DNA of 64,000 nucleotides from Mycetohabitans endofungorum (GTDB lineage: Bacteria; Pseudomonadota; Gammaproteobacteria; Burkholderiales; Burkholderiaceae), in assembly GCF_037477895.1 (NCBI RefSeq), contig NZ_CP132744.1, positions 1,116,001-1,180,000 of the forward strand. The letters run 5' to 3'. Shown one piece after another: positions 28,033 to 37,103 of the stretch. Each line of letters begins with the position of its first letter. Position 1 is the stretch's first letter. The notes beneath the pieces were generated by a model. The model was not told the origin of the DNA, did no database searches, and saw nothing but the letters and a program-made list of their open reading frames with translations. The translations under genes were made by a program, and so were the position numbers.

Positions 28033-29289
28033 CTATTGCCGCGGCGCCGCCCGCCCAATCAGCGACACGCCTTGCACATAAAGAATGTAAGCCAGCGCGG
28101 CCGCCACTGCACTCTCCGCGACCAACACCGCGGCGGCCGCGCCTTGTTCGGCGAACCACTTCGCGAGCAACGGCAGCAGAGCAACGTTGAGGAAGCCGGA
28201 GGAGATCAGCACGCGGCTGAACGCGGTCTTCATACCCAGCGGCAGCATCGTTTGTACGCCGAACAGATCCGTCATCCCCGCCATAAATGGAATGAACGCC
28301 ATCCAGCGCAGCACGCCGATCGTCGGCTCGTAGTTCGCGCCGTACAGAATGCGCACCGCAAGCGGCGCGCAGAAAAAGATGCATAGCGAGATCGCCAACA
28401 CCATCGCGCCCTGAACTACGAACAACTTGCGCAGGAAGGTCATCGCATCTTCACGCGCATGGTGCATCAGGTAGCTGATGTGCGGGTACGCAGCGGCTTT
28501 CATCGGCTGCAACATGCTGATCGCGGCGCGAATCAGCTTGTCGCCCGCGGCGAAATAGCCGGCGGCGACGTTGCCTGAGACAAAGCCAAGCAGCACGGTA
28601 TTGGTCGATGCATAGAACGCGACCGACGTCGACGCGAGGAATACTTGCCAGCCGCCGGCTAGTGCATCGACGATATCCGCGATGCTTACTCGAACAAATT
28701 CAACCTCACGTCGGATGAACATGTAGACGAAGATCGCGATGCCCGAGCCAAGCGGCACGGCGGCGTTGACGACCATCGCGAGCGTGACGTCGGAACGCTC
28801 GCGCACGAGCAGGAACATCGCGGGGACGCTGAGCGCGCGGCTGGCGAATAGCAGCAGGCTCATCGTGCGCAGGTTCTCCACGCCCTGAAAGTACCAACTC
28901 GGTGTGAGCGCGGCCCCGATGGTCATGCCGAAGCCGATGATCAGCAGCGTGCGGTCGAAGGCGAAGCGATCGACGATGAAGGTCAACGCGAGCAGGATGA
29001 CGAATCCGGCCACGGTGATCGCCACCTGCGCGAGAAAAGTGGCCCAGAACACGCGCGAGCGCTCGGCGCGATTTCCGCGTGCGAGCGCGATGCGCGGCGT
29101 GGCGGTTAGATCGAAGCTGTAATTGGTGAAATTGATGAAATAGGTGATGACAGCCAGCGCGAACGCAAGCTGGCCGTAGCCCTCAGGGCCAAGAACGCGG
29201 GTGAGCAACGGCAGCGTAAGCAGCGGTACGACGTAGGTCGAGACCTGCAGCGTCATCAACAACAGAAAGTTTTTCTTTACGGACGACAT
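28033..29289 (-). CDS. Wzx-type polysaccharide flippase
   Basis: ATG 29289 follows GGAGCGGG and gives 418 residues starting MSSVKKNFLLLMTLQVSTYV. It has 12 or so membrane segments and the MOP-superfamily Wzx block LPLLTRVLGPEGYGQLAFA. It would flip undecaprenyl-linked repeat units to the periplasm for the Wzy-like polymerase encoded nearby. It is the last of the manC-glycosyltransferase-flippase run on the minus strand, 76 bases after the glycosyltransferase gene. Confidence 0.93.
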   Translation of the reverse strand: MSSVKKNFLLLMTLQVSTYVVPLLTLPLLTRVLGPEGYGQLAFALAVITYFINFTNYSFDLTATPRIALARGNRAERSRVFWATFLAQVAITVAGFVILLALTFIVDRFAFDRTLLIIGFGMTIGAALTPSWYFQGVENLRTMSLLLFASRALSVPAMFLLVRERSDVTLAMVVNAAVPLGSGIAIFVYMFIRREVEFVRVSIADIVDALAGGWQVFLASTSVAFYASTNTVLLGFVSGNVAAGYFAAGDKLIRAAISMLQPMKAAAYPHISYLMHHAREDAMTFLRKLFVVQGAMVLAISLCIFFCAPLAVRILYGANYEPTIGVLRWMAFIPFMAGMTDLFGVQTMLPLGMKTAFSRVLISSGFLNVALLPLLAKWFAEQGAAAAVLVAESAVAAALAYILYVQGVSLIGRAAPRQ

Positions 29290-29365
29290 GTCCCGCTCCG
29301 GACTGGAGAAAATGAACCGGCACAGGTCGTGCACCGCAGCTTCACGCGGGTGTCACGCTGATCGA

Positions 29366-30565
29366 TCATGCCCATTTGCGTACGGTATCGGGTTCTGTTC
29401 CGGCATGTAAATCGAGTAGGGCGCTCAACCGTGTCGCATAGTGCTCGCGCGTATACTGGGACCAATCGTAGCGGCGCCGCGTGTTGCGCAAATGCATGCC
29501 CAGTGCATCGAGCGCGGCGACCAGGCTGGCAGGTGTGCGCTGGTACTTGATCTTGTTGCCGATTTCATCGCCAAAACTGGCCAGGCTGCCCAGATCGTGC
29601 ACGAGCACTGGCAGACCCATCATCGCCGCCTCGACGATCACCAACGGTGCGTTTTCAGCCCAGATCGACGGCAGCAGGACCGCATCGTGCGCGCGCAACG
29701 CCTCAAACAACTGCGCGTGGTCGAGCCGACCTGCAAAGCGCAATCGGCCGTTATCGACCAGCGCCTTGTACTTCGCGTGCAGGGCATCGCGTTGCGAGCC
29801 GTCGCCGTAGACGGTCACGCTGCTGAGCCGATGCCATTGCGTGTGGCTGGCCAGTTCGAGAAACGGATCCAGTCCTTTTTCGGGCTCGATGCGTCCAACG
29901 AACGCCAGGTCGAAGCGGTCCTTGTCGACGGTGCGGGGCGGCGCCTGGACGATGCGGGTATTGACCGGATTGGGCAGGATTGCTGAGCGCGTAATGCCGC
30001 GCCGTGCCAGCGCATCGCGCATGTAAGGGCTTGGGCACAGGAACTGGTCAAAGACAGCAGACGGATTCAACAACGTATCAACCACGTGCCAATGCAGCTT
30101 TTTCACCGCATCGTGCAGCATGCCGCGCGCACTGGCGCATGTGAGCAGCCGCCGGCTGTCGCTCAGCGCCTCCAGCGGCAGAGGCTTGGACACGCCCGGT
30201 TGCGGATAGATCAACAGATTCGGGTTGTAGAACACCAGGTGGTAGTCATGGCAGGTCAGGAAGGTCCGGTAACCGAGCTTGCGCTTGTATCGTTGTATGA
30301 CTGGCAGAATCGATGGCGACAGCAGACTGTGATAGTTGTGCACCAACACGCGTTGGGGCTGCACGCGTTCGATCGTGGCGGCCAGCGCGCGCGCCGCGGC
30401 AGGATTCCACGCGCGCCGCGCCATGCCATGCGCGGGGGGCACTGATCGTTCGTCGAAGCCCTCGGCGTCCACGCCGGGCAACTCCCGCAGTACGTCCACC
30501 GAGGTCCGGTACACTTCCTCCGCCCCGCCTTTGCGCACGAAATCGTTGATGACCAGCACCTTCAT
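29366..30565 (-). CDS. glycosyltransferase, GT4 family
   Basis: From ATG 30565 the product is 399 residues beginning MKVLVINDFVRKGGAEEVYR, with the N-terminal GGAE motif. The C-terminal GT-B domain has DLAFVGRIEPEKGLDPFLEL and the acceptor/donor block PSIWAENAPLVIVEAAMMGLP (E-x7-E). It transfers a sugar to the lipid-linked repeat unit. An upstream GTG/ATG-type start at 30622 would overlap the manC stop by 19 bases; the ATG start fits the family better. Confidence 0.92.
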   Translation of the reverse strand: MKVLVINDFVRKGGAEEVYRTSVDVLRELPGVDAEGFDERSVPPAHGMARRAWNPAAARALAATIERVQPQRVLVHNYHSLLSPSILPVIQRYKRKLGYRTFLTCHDYHLVFYNPNLLIYPQPGVSKPLPLEALSDSRRLLTCASARGMLHDAVKKLHWHVVDTLLNPSAVFDQFLCPSPYMRDALARRGITRSAILPNPVNTRIVQAPPRTVDKDRFDLAFVGRIEPEKGLDPFLELASHTQWHRLSSVTVYGDGSQRDALHAKYKALVDNGRLRFAGRLDHAQLFEALRAHDAVLLPSIWAENAPLVIVEAAMMGLPVLVHDLGSLASFGDEIGNKIKYQRTPASLVAALDALGMHLRNTRRRYDWSQYTREHYATRLSALLDLHAGTEPDTVRKWA

Positions 30566-30603
30566 CTCGCGCTCGGCGACGGTGGGTCCCTTGGCGCGCA
30601 CGG

Positions 30604-32346
30604 TCAACGGCCGGCCCGCCATGCGCTCACGCCGCCGCGCGGCGCGGCCGTGGCGCTCGGCGTTCCCTCAGCGCGGGAGACAGCCGTGTCTGAAACGGCT
30701 TGCACAGCATCGGCGACTCCCGCCGCATGAGCGGTTGCGACGGGTGTGGCACCGGACGTGCTGGACACGCCGGGTGCGCTGGGTGCGCCATGTTTGCCGG
30801 ATGCGCCGGATGCGCCCGGTGCGCCCGCCGCCGGCTGAGAGGCTCGGCCGTACTGGTCGTCCAGCCGCACGATATCGTCCTCGCCCAGGTAGTGTCCGGA
30901 TTGCACCTCAATGATCTCCAGCGGCGTCTTGCCCGGATTCTCAAGCCGGTGCACCGTGCCCAGCGGGATATACGTCGATTCGTTTTCGCTCAGCAGGAAC
31001 GTGTTGTCGCCGCACGTCACGCGCGCGGTGCCGCGCACCACGGTCCAGTGCTCCGCGCGATGGTAGTGCATCTGCAGCGACAATTGCTTGCCCGGCTCGA
31101 CAACGATGCGCTTGACCTGGAAACGCTCGCCGTGGTCGATGGAGTCGTAATAGCCCCAGGGGCGATGGACCTTGCGATGATCTTCGGCTTCGACGTATTG
31201 CTCGGACTTGAGCCGTGCCACCACGGCCTTGACTTGCTGTACATCATGCTTGTTAGCGACCAGCACTGCATCGGCGGTCTCGATCACCACGATGTCCTTC
31301 AAGCCAACGCAGGCGATCAGGCGTCCTTCGGAATGCGCGAAGCTGTCCTCCGTGCCTTCGAAGATCACGCGGCCGCGCGATACGTTGCCGGCTGCGTCCT
31401 TCGGCAGGATTTCCCAGATGGCGTCCCAGGAGCCGACGTCGGACCAGCCGGCCGCCAGGGGCACAACGACGCCTTGGATACCCGGACCCGCTGGATCGGC
31501 GAGCCGTTCCATCACGGCGTAGTCGATCGAATCGGACGGGCATGCGTCGAAGGCGACCGCGTCTGCCTTGAAAAAGCCACCGGCTTGCTCTGCGCCGCTT
31601 CGCCAAGCTGCTTCGCAGGCGGCATGCATAGGCGGGTTCAGCGCGGCGATTGCCGCGAGCCAGGTTGACGCGCGTACCACGAAGATGCCGCTGTTCCACC
31701 AATATTCGCCGGACTGCAGGTATTGGCGGGCCAGTTCCTGGTGCGGCTTCTCGACGAAGCGCTCGATTGCGTGGCCGCCCAGTGTGCCATTGGTATGCTG
31801 CACCGGTGCGCCGATTCGGATGTATCCATAGCCGGTCTCTGCGTGCCGGGGCAGCACGCCAAGCGTGGCGATGGCGCCGGCTTGCGCGTAGCAGGCGGCC
31901 AGCGCGATGGCGTCCTGAAACGCCTTCGGATCAGTGACCGCATGGTCGGCGGGCATCACCACCAGCACCGGGTCGCCGTGACGCGCCTGCGCGTCCAGCG
32001 CAGCAAGCGTGAGCGCTGGCGCGGTGTTGCGTGCTACCGGCTCCAACAGGATGCGGGCGGACTTGCCACTGGCGCGCGCCTGCGCGGCACTCATGAAACG
32101 GTGGCGCTCGCCGCACACGAGCAGCAGTTCGTCATCTAGCGTCGCGCTGCTGATGCCGTCCAAGCGACGGGCAGTTGCCGTCAGCAGCGATTCATCGGCG
32201 ATCAGGCCAATCAATTGCTTTGGGTGGTGCTCGCGCGACAGCGGCCACAGCCGCGTGCCGGAACCGCCGGCCAGGATCACCGGCAGCAGGTGCGGCGGCG
32301 CGTCGGCCGGGACGGAAGACGTGAATGTAGACTCGGTGCCGGTCAT
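30604..32346 (-). CDS. manC: mannose-1-phosphate guanylyltransferase/mannose-6-phosphate isomerase
   Basis: The 580-residue bifunctional enzyme has the nucleotidyltransferase motif PVILAGGSGTRLWPLSREHH near residue 22, FVEKPHQE, and a C-terminal type II PMI cupin (HRPWGYYDSI, LQMHYHRAEHWTVVRG). It makes GDP-mannose for polysaccharide synthesis. After the cupin it carries an unusual ~85-residue Ala/Gly/Ser/Pro/Thr-rich tail absent from typical ManC (~480 residues). A 35-bp piece of its coding sequence recurs at 37820-37854. It overlaps the upstream GNAT gene by 4 bp (ATGA), so the two are translationally coupled. Confidence 0.95.
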   Translation of the reverse strand: MTGTESTFTSSVPADAPPHLLPVILAGGSGTRLWPLSREHHPKQLIGLIADESLLTATARRLDGISSATLDDELLLVCGERHRFMSAAQARASGKSARILLEPVARNTAPALTLAALDAQARHGDPVLVVMPADHAVTDPKAFQDAIALAACYAQAGAIATLGVLPRHAETGYGYIRIGAPVQHTNGTLGGHAIERFVEKPHQELARQYLQSGEYWWNSGIFVVRASTWLAAIAALNPPMHAACEAAWRSGAEQAGGFFKADAVAFDACPSDSIDYAVMERLADPAGPGIQGVVVPLAAGWSDVGSWDAIWEILPKDAAGNVSRGRVIFEGTEDSFAHSEGRLIACVGLKDIVVIETADAVLVANKHDVQQVKAVVARLKSEQYVEAEDHRKVHRPWGYYDSIDHGERFQVKRIVVEPGKQLSLQMHYHRAEHWTVVRGTARVTCGDNTFLLSENESTYIPLGTVHRLENPGKTPLEIIEVQSGHYLGEDDIVRLDDQYGRASQPAAGAPGASGASGKHGAPSAPGVSSTSGATPVATAHAAGVADAVQAVSDTAVSRAEGTPSATAAPRGGVSAWRAGR

Positions 32347-32978
32347 CGATTTACTCCGGAATCTGCGGGAAGGCGAGGTGAGAATGGGTAAGCGTCCGGT
32401 TCGGTGCGCGCATCGGCGCGCGCCGCGCGGGCCGGCTGGGCGATGCTGCCTAGCGCGCCGGCCACCGGCTCGACGAGGCCGCGCACGCCGCGTAGTAGGC
32501 CGCGGCTGGGCAAAGTCGCGTCGCGCATTGAGTGGATCATGCCGATGTACGGCATGCCGTGTTCGAGGAACGGTCCATCGACCTTGCGAAAACCAAACCG
32601 GCTATAAAACGCTTCGCGGTAGATCGGCGAGTGGATCCGCACCGGCGCACCTGGCCAACGCTCGCGCGCATGGCCCAGCGCCCGCCTGAGCAGTCGCTCG
32701 GCGGTGTCGTCGTCGCGCCGCGCGGCGCTCGTCAGGAATTTGTCGATCATCGTTTCCGGGTCGATGTCATCGCCCGGCAGCAGGCGCGCGTAGCCTCCCA
32801 CCGATCGCTGCTGCGCGCGTGTATCGATCGCGAAAACGTGCAACGCGTGCTCGTCTTTGCCGTCGATGTCCAAGTGCACGTGAGCGTCCTCGACAACTAG
32901 TACGGCATTGCGCGCGCGCAGGATCAGATATAGCTCGTCCGAACTCAGTTGCCTGAATTCGCAGCATTTCCAGTCCAT
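32343..32978 (-). CDS. ElaA-like GNAT acetyltransferase
   Basis: ATG 32978 follows GAGGAACC and gives 211 residues. The first ~150 match the ElaA family (LYLILRARNAVLVVE near the start, then VGGYARLLPGDD, and AFYSRFGFRKVDGPFLEHGMP, with the final acetyl-CoA/acceptor block IYREAFYSRFGF). The last ~60 residues form an Arg/Ala-rich extension. It overlaps manC by 4 bp, so it is probably in the polysaccharide operon, though ElaA targets are unknown. It is likely the first gene of the run. Confidence 0.85.
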   Translation of the reverse strand: MDWKCCEFRQLSSDELYLILRARNAVLVVEDAHVHLDIDGKDEHALHVFAIDTRAQQRSVGGYARLLPGDDIDPETMIDKFLTSAARRDDDTAERLLRRALGHARERWPGAPVRIHSPIYREAFYSRFGFRKVDGPFLEHGMPYIGMIHSMRDATLPSRGLLRGVRGLVEPVAGALGSIAQPARAARADARTEPDAYPFSPRLPADSGVNR

Positions 32979-33380
32979 GATGGGTTCCTCGTTCAGCCAG
33001 CGCGGAAAACGTCAAGCGTGGCCGGATAGCACCGTGTGCAGCCGGCACCGCAATGTTGCAACGCCAAAAGCGTCCGCACCCTATGGAACGAAGGTACTGG
33101 CGAGTGCGTGCGGGCTCTGTTCGCAAGCGCACTATTTGGCATGGATTCCCGCGGGGTCGTGAGGTCGCGACGCCGGCGTTGTGCATTGCATGATCAACGT
33201 GCGCTGACCCACTGTTCGGCAGCGAACCGATGCCCGTGCGGGTTTTCGCGTACAACGTGCGCTTACGGTGCTGCACGGTGGCGTTTCCGGATAGCGTCTG
33301 CCGCGCTGTTTTCATCCGCCCGGAATCCGCAAAGCACAGCATCGATCATGCGACACGAATCCTCACCAAAGGAACCGAAC
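32979..33380. other. 402-base divergent intergenic region
   Basis: It lies between the divergent GNAT gene and the carrier-protein ligase gene and must hold both promoters. No gene and no recognisable operator are seen. Confidence 0.4.
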
Positions 33381-34397
33381 ATGAGTAGTGCCAATCTAGA
33401 GTCCAAGCGGTCCGGTCCTGGAACCGTGCCGAACGAGCACGATCGCGCGGCGGCCGCTCGCGAGCTGAACGACGCAGCGGGCGCCGCCAGTTTTCTCGAA
33501 CAGTTATTCGAGCGCGGCTTGCTAATTCCAAGCGATGTCGACGGGCTGTACGGCCGTGGCGCCGTATTCGAGGACGTCGTTGAGCGCATCAGCGACTTGA
33601 TCGGTGCATGGGGGGTGGAGCGCGGCGCTGACGTGATGCGGTTTCCGCCGGCGATGAGCCGCACGTTGCTTGAGCAGAGCGGTTATCTAAGGAACTTTCC
33701 GCAGTTGGCTGGCACGGTCTTTAGCTTTTGCGGCAATGATTTTAGCCATCCCCGCTTGCTCGCGTGCCTGGATAAAGGTGAGGACTGGACCGCCGAGCAA
33801 AAGCCTACACGCATCATGATGACGCCAGTGGCCTGCTATCCCGTCTACTCGGTGATGGCCAAGCGCGGTCCGGTGCCGGCACAAGGCCACCTGATTGATA
33901 TTTTTTCGTATGTTTTCCGTCAGGAGCCGTCACTGGAGCCGGAGCGGATGCAGCTGTTTCGGCAACGTGAGTTTGTCAGGATGGGCACGCCCGAGCAAGT
34001 GCTCGCCTTCCGACAGGACTGGATGGACCATGCGCGCTGGATGTTCGACGCGCTGGAACTGCCGATGTCGCTGGAGCTGGCCAACGATCCGTTTTTCGGC
34101 CGTGGCGGGCGCGTCGTGGCAAACAGCCAACGTGCGCTGCAGCTCAAGTTCGAAGCGGCGGTGACCGTGCTCAATCCGAACAAGCCGACCGCGTGTGGCA
34201 GCTTCAACTACCATATGGACAACTTCGGCAAGACGTGGGACATCCGTACCGAAACCGGCGAAATCGCGCATACTGGGTGTTGCGGCTTTGGGCTTGAACG
34301 GATTGCGCTCTCGCTATTCAAATTGCATGGTTTCGATATCGCCGCCTGGCCGCAGCGAGTGCGGCAGAACCTATGGAAGTTGCCATGCGGCCAATAG
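33381..34397 (+). CDS. amino acid:[carrier protein] ligase (class II aaRS-like)
   Basis: ATG 33381 follows AAAGGAACC and gives 338 residues. It looks like a truncated seryl-tRNA synthetase core without the tRNA-binding arm: motif-2-like MTPVACYPVYSVMAKRGPVP, then FRQREFVRMGTPEQVLAFRQ, the zinc/substrate block ANDPFFGRGGR and motif 3 GFGLERIALSLFKLHG. Homologues (Bradyrhizobium Bll0957 type) adenylate glycine or alanine and load it on a carrier protein rather than tRNA. No carrier-protein gene is seen next to it. It stands beside a tandem hydrolase and a polysaccharide cluster. Confidence 0.88.
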   Translation: MSSANLESKRSGPGTVPNEHDRAAAARELNDAAGAASFLEQLFERGLLIPSDVDGLYGRGAVFEDVVERISDLIGAWGVERGADVMRFPPAMSRTLLEQSGYLRNFPQLAGTVFSFCGNDFSHPRLLACLDKGEDWTAEQKPTRIMMTPVACYPVYSVMAKRGPVPAQGHLIDIFSYVFRQEPSLEPERMQLFRQREFVRMGTPEQVLAFRQDWMDHARWMFDALELPMSLELANDPFFGRGGRVVANSQRALQLKFEAAVTVLNPNKPTACGSFNYHMDNFGKTWDIRTETGEIAHTGCCGFGLERIALSLFKLHGFDIAAWPQRVRQNLWKLPCGQ

Positions 34398-34571
34398 CCG
34401 CGCGACAAAGCGTGCGAGCAACGTCCCCTCGATGGTGCGCGCGTCGTCGAATTCGTCTAGTTCTTCGAAACGATCCCCGCTCTTGGCTGCGCGCCCGAAC
34501 GCCATGGCAACAAAGAGTGCGACGGCTTGGATCGCGAGCCCGATGATGACGATATGTAGCATGTTATTCAT
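34371..34571 (-). CDS. small membrane protein, 66 residues
   Basis: ATG 34571 follows a strong GGGAAAGGACC and gives 66 residues: one hydrophobic helix (MLHIVIIGLAIQAVALFVAMAFG), then a basic/acidic tail (RAAKSGDRFEELDEFDDART). Its 3' end overlaps the ligase gene by 27 bases on the opposite strand. The family is not recognised. The good ribosome site and sensible topology suggest a real small inner-membrane protein. Confidence 0.6.
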   Translation of the reverse strand: MNNMLHIVIIGLAIQAVALFVAMAFGRAAKSGDRFEELDEFDDARTIEGTLLARFVARLLAAWQLP

Positions 34572-34940
34572 GGTCCTTTCCCTTCAAGCGCGCCGCCTCG
34601 TTCGGCGTGTCCCCCCGCCCGACAGCGCGAGATTCGGCAAGGTGTGCGCCGTTGCACTGTTGGCCATCGTTGCTGCATATCGGCAGCACTGCGCGAAACT
34701 TGAGGGTCGTGATTAAACCCGATACCCGCCTTGGGCGCGGGGAGCAACGCGAAGGCGGCACGCGCACGGCGACGAGCATGGCCCGATTGGGTGCGTCAGC
34801 GCACCGACCCCACTTCTACGGATGTCGCCTACTAACCGGCGCATCCGTGCTGTGGACGCGTCGTCATGGAGGGGCACGGCCGGGTGGCCCGTGCGCCACA
34901 ACACGCAGGCGCCGGGTGAAAGAACAACGAGGGTTAGAGA
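34572..34940. other. 369-base divergent intergenic region
   Basis: It lies between the small membrane-protein gene (minus) and the tandem hydrolase (plus) and probably holds both promoters. No gene is seen in it. Confidence 0.4.
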
Positions 34941-36833
34941 ATGGACACGACGATGCGGCCTGTCTCGTTTGATGGGCATTTCGGCTGGCTTCATAGCGCG
35001 CAGGCTGGTGATCCGGGCGACGCGGGTTGGGGCGTGGTGCTGTGCAACTCGCTCGGGCATGAAGCATTATGGTTGCACCAGACGATGCGGCAACTAGCCG
35101 AGCGGTTGGCGTCGCGGCGCATTCCGGTGTTGCGCTTTGACTATGCAGGTACCGGCGATTCGCTGGATCGTGACGCGCTGGTCGAGCCGACCCAATGGAC
35201 GGGCGAAGCGGTGAGCGCCGTCGAACATCTGCGGCGCATGACGGGGGTGCAACGCATTGCGCTGGTCGGGGCGCGCTACGGCGCAATGGTGGCCGCGCAG
35301 GCCGCGCCCCAGGTTGGCGCGCAGCGCGTCGTATTGATGGCGCCCGTCGTCTCGGGCCGGCAGTTCGTTCGCGAACTCAAGGTGCTGCAGCAAACGTGGC
35401 GAGAGAAGACGGGCTCGCACGTGCAGACAGACGCGCCACCGGCTGGCGCATTCGATGTGCTCGGGCATCGGTTCGACCTGGCCGCGATGGAGCAGGTAGC
35501 AAAGCACGACTTACGCCGTGTCCAGGCGCCGCCCGCGGCGTCGGTGCTGATCATGCATGTCGACCCGCACGATCCGAGCCATGCGCTCGCCGATGTGTAC
35601 CGGTCTCAAGGCGCACGTGTGGACGCTGGTTTGTTCGCCGAATACCCGGGCGCGATGCAGCCATCCTGGCTCGCCGAAGTGCCGCAGGCCACACTCGACG
35701 TCGTCACGCGGTGGCTGGTGAACGAAGAGGTGACGCCTCAGACCGCCCCGGCGGGCGCATCGTGTCCCGCATCGCCGATGCTGGTGTGTGCCGGTGCGCC
35801 GCTTCAGACTGACTGGATGGTAGAGCAGCCGGTCAAATTGGATCAAGGTCGGTTGTTCGGCATCCTCTGCGAACCGGCGGACAGATTGGGCCGTGCGCCG
35901 CTGGTTGTGATCCCCAACACGGCCGCCACGCACCATGTCGGGGACGGACGCTTCAACGTGGAGTTGGCGCGCCAGCTCGCGCGTGCGGGGTTTGCTTCGC
36001 TGCGGCTTGATGCGAGCGGGCTGGGCGACAGCGCAGCGGCGGCCACGCAGACCGACCCGGGCTCGTTGAGCTTCGACGCGCTGGCCGCCGACACGTCCGA
36101 TGCGGTCGATTGGGCGTGCTCGCGTGGCCATCCGGGCATTGCGGTGTTCGGTATTTGCTCCGGTGCGTACCTGGGCTTGCGTGCCGCGCTCGACAATGCG
36201 GCGATTCGGGGCTTGATACTGGTGAACTTGTTCGGTTTTTCGTTTCCCGATGGGTTCACGATGCATGACGCTGGTCGGGTGGGTGCCGGATCGACCCGCG
36301 CGCATTTCCGCTCGATGTGGCGCGCGCAGAAGTGGGCCCAGGTGTTGCGCGGCGAGGTCAGCCTGTGGCCGGTCATCGGCACGCTGTGCCGCTATGCAGT
36401 GGCGCGCACGCGGGGCCTTGCGGCCGCCTGGACGCAAGACATGCGGGATACGCCGGGCAGCAGCCAGCGGGTGCGTCGCCAGATGAAAGAGCTGGCCGCG
36501 CGCGGGGTTCGCGTGCAGTTGCTATTTAGTCCGCTGGACCATGGTCTGGACGAACTCGAGGTTCATTTCGGTCATGGCGGCCAATGGCTCGCACGGATCG
36601 GCGGTGCGCATGCTCGCGTGATACCCAACATGGACCATGAGGTGCTGAATCCGGCAGCACGCGAGCGGGTAGCGGCATTATGCGAGGCGTTCCTCACGGA
36701 ACTTTTTGCCGACGTGCTCGATGAGCGGCAGGCTTGCCTATCGTTGCACGCCGAACTTGCCCGTGCGTCCTACGCGCACGCACATGTGCCGGCAGCTACG
36801 CCGACGCTGCCGTCTGAGGAGGCGATGCTATAG
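34941..36833 (+). CDS. tandem alpha/beta-hydrolase fusion with atypical nucleophile elbows
   Basis: The 630-residue protein has two alpha/beta-hydrolase domains. The first (~1-260) has LCNSLGHEALWLHQTMRQLA and RFDYAGTGDSLD, but its nucleophile elbow reads GARYGAM, with no Ser or Cys. The second (~285-600) has VIPNTAATHHVGDGRFNVEL, RLDASGLGDSA and the elbow GICSGAY, with Cys where Ser is usual; a late MDHEVLNP may supply the catalytic His. Two such single hydrolases occur beside exosortase-type polysaccharide clusters in other bacteria. The adjacent carrier-protein ligase suggests a joint role, for example acyl or aminoacyl transfer, but this is inference. Confidence 0.8.
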   Translation: MDTTMRPVSFDGHFGWLHSAQAGDPGDAGWGVVLCNSLGHEALWLHQTMRQLAERLASRRIPVLRFDYAGTGDSLDRDALVEPTQWTGEAVSAVEHLRRMTGVQRIALVGARYGAMVAAQAAPQVGAQRVVLMAPVVSGRQFVRELKVLQQTWREKTGSHVQTDAPPAGAFDVLGHRFDLAAMEQVAKHDLRRVQAPPAASVLIMHVDPHDPSHALADVYRSQGARVDAGLFAEYPGAMQPSWLAEVPQATLDVVTRWLVNEEVTPQTAPAGASCPASPMLVCAGAPLQTDWMVEQPVKLDQGRLFGILCEPADRLGRAPLVVIPNTAATHHVGDGRFNVELARQLARAGFASLRLDASGLGDSAAAATQTDPGSLSFDALAADTSDAVDWACSRGHPGIAVFGICSGAYLGLRAALDNAAIRGLILVNLFGFSFPDGFTMHDAGRVGAGSTRAHFRSMWRAQKWAQVLRGEVSLWPVIGTLCRYAVARTRGLAAAWTQDMRDTPGSSQRVRRQMKELAARGVRVQLLFSPLDHGLDELEVHFGHGGQWLARIGGAHARVIPNMDHEVLNPAARERVAALCEAFLTELFADVLDERQACLSLHAELARASYAHAHVPAATPTLPSEEAML

Positions 36834-37004
36834 CGGGAACGGAGGGAGACCAAACACGAGTTCGGCGTATTGATGGCGCGACCAGCACAGCGTCGCGACG
36901 AAGAACTGCGCCTTACTGACTTGCACACGCGAAACCCCGCTGGCGGGTACTCCCGTTTTATGCTCGCTGAGTGACGTATATAATTTAATATTATTAGGTT
37001 AAAA

Positions 37005-37081
37005 TACGCTAAGCAATCCCTCACAACGCCTGCCACGCATATACATCCATGTAGACAGTGCTCGGCGTATTGCTTAGCGTA
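37005..37081. repeat. 13-bp inverted repeat pair
   Basis: TACGCTAAGCAAT at 37005-37017 and its exact reverse complement ATTGCTTAGCGTA at 37069-37081 are separated by 51 bases. The pair lies just past the end of the lasso precursor gene in an AT-rich stretch. It might be the ends of a tiny mobile element or an RNA hairpin at the transcript's 3' end. Confidence 0.6.
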
Positions 37082-37103
37082 AGGTTTTATACCAAATTAA
37101 TGA

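Noticed and set aside
35511..36437. 308-codon minus-strand frame over the tandem hydrolase
   Set aside because: Arg/His-rich antisense translation with no domain; the plus frame has two hydrolase folds.
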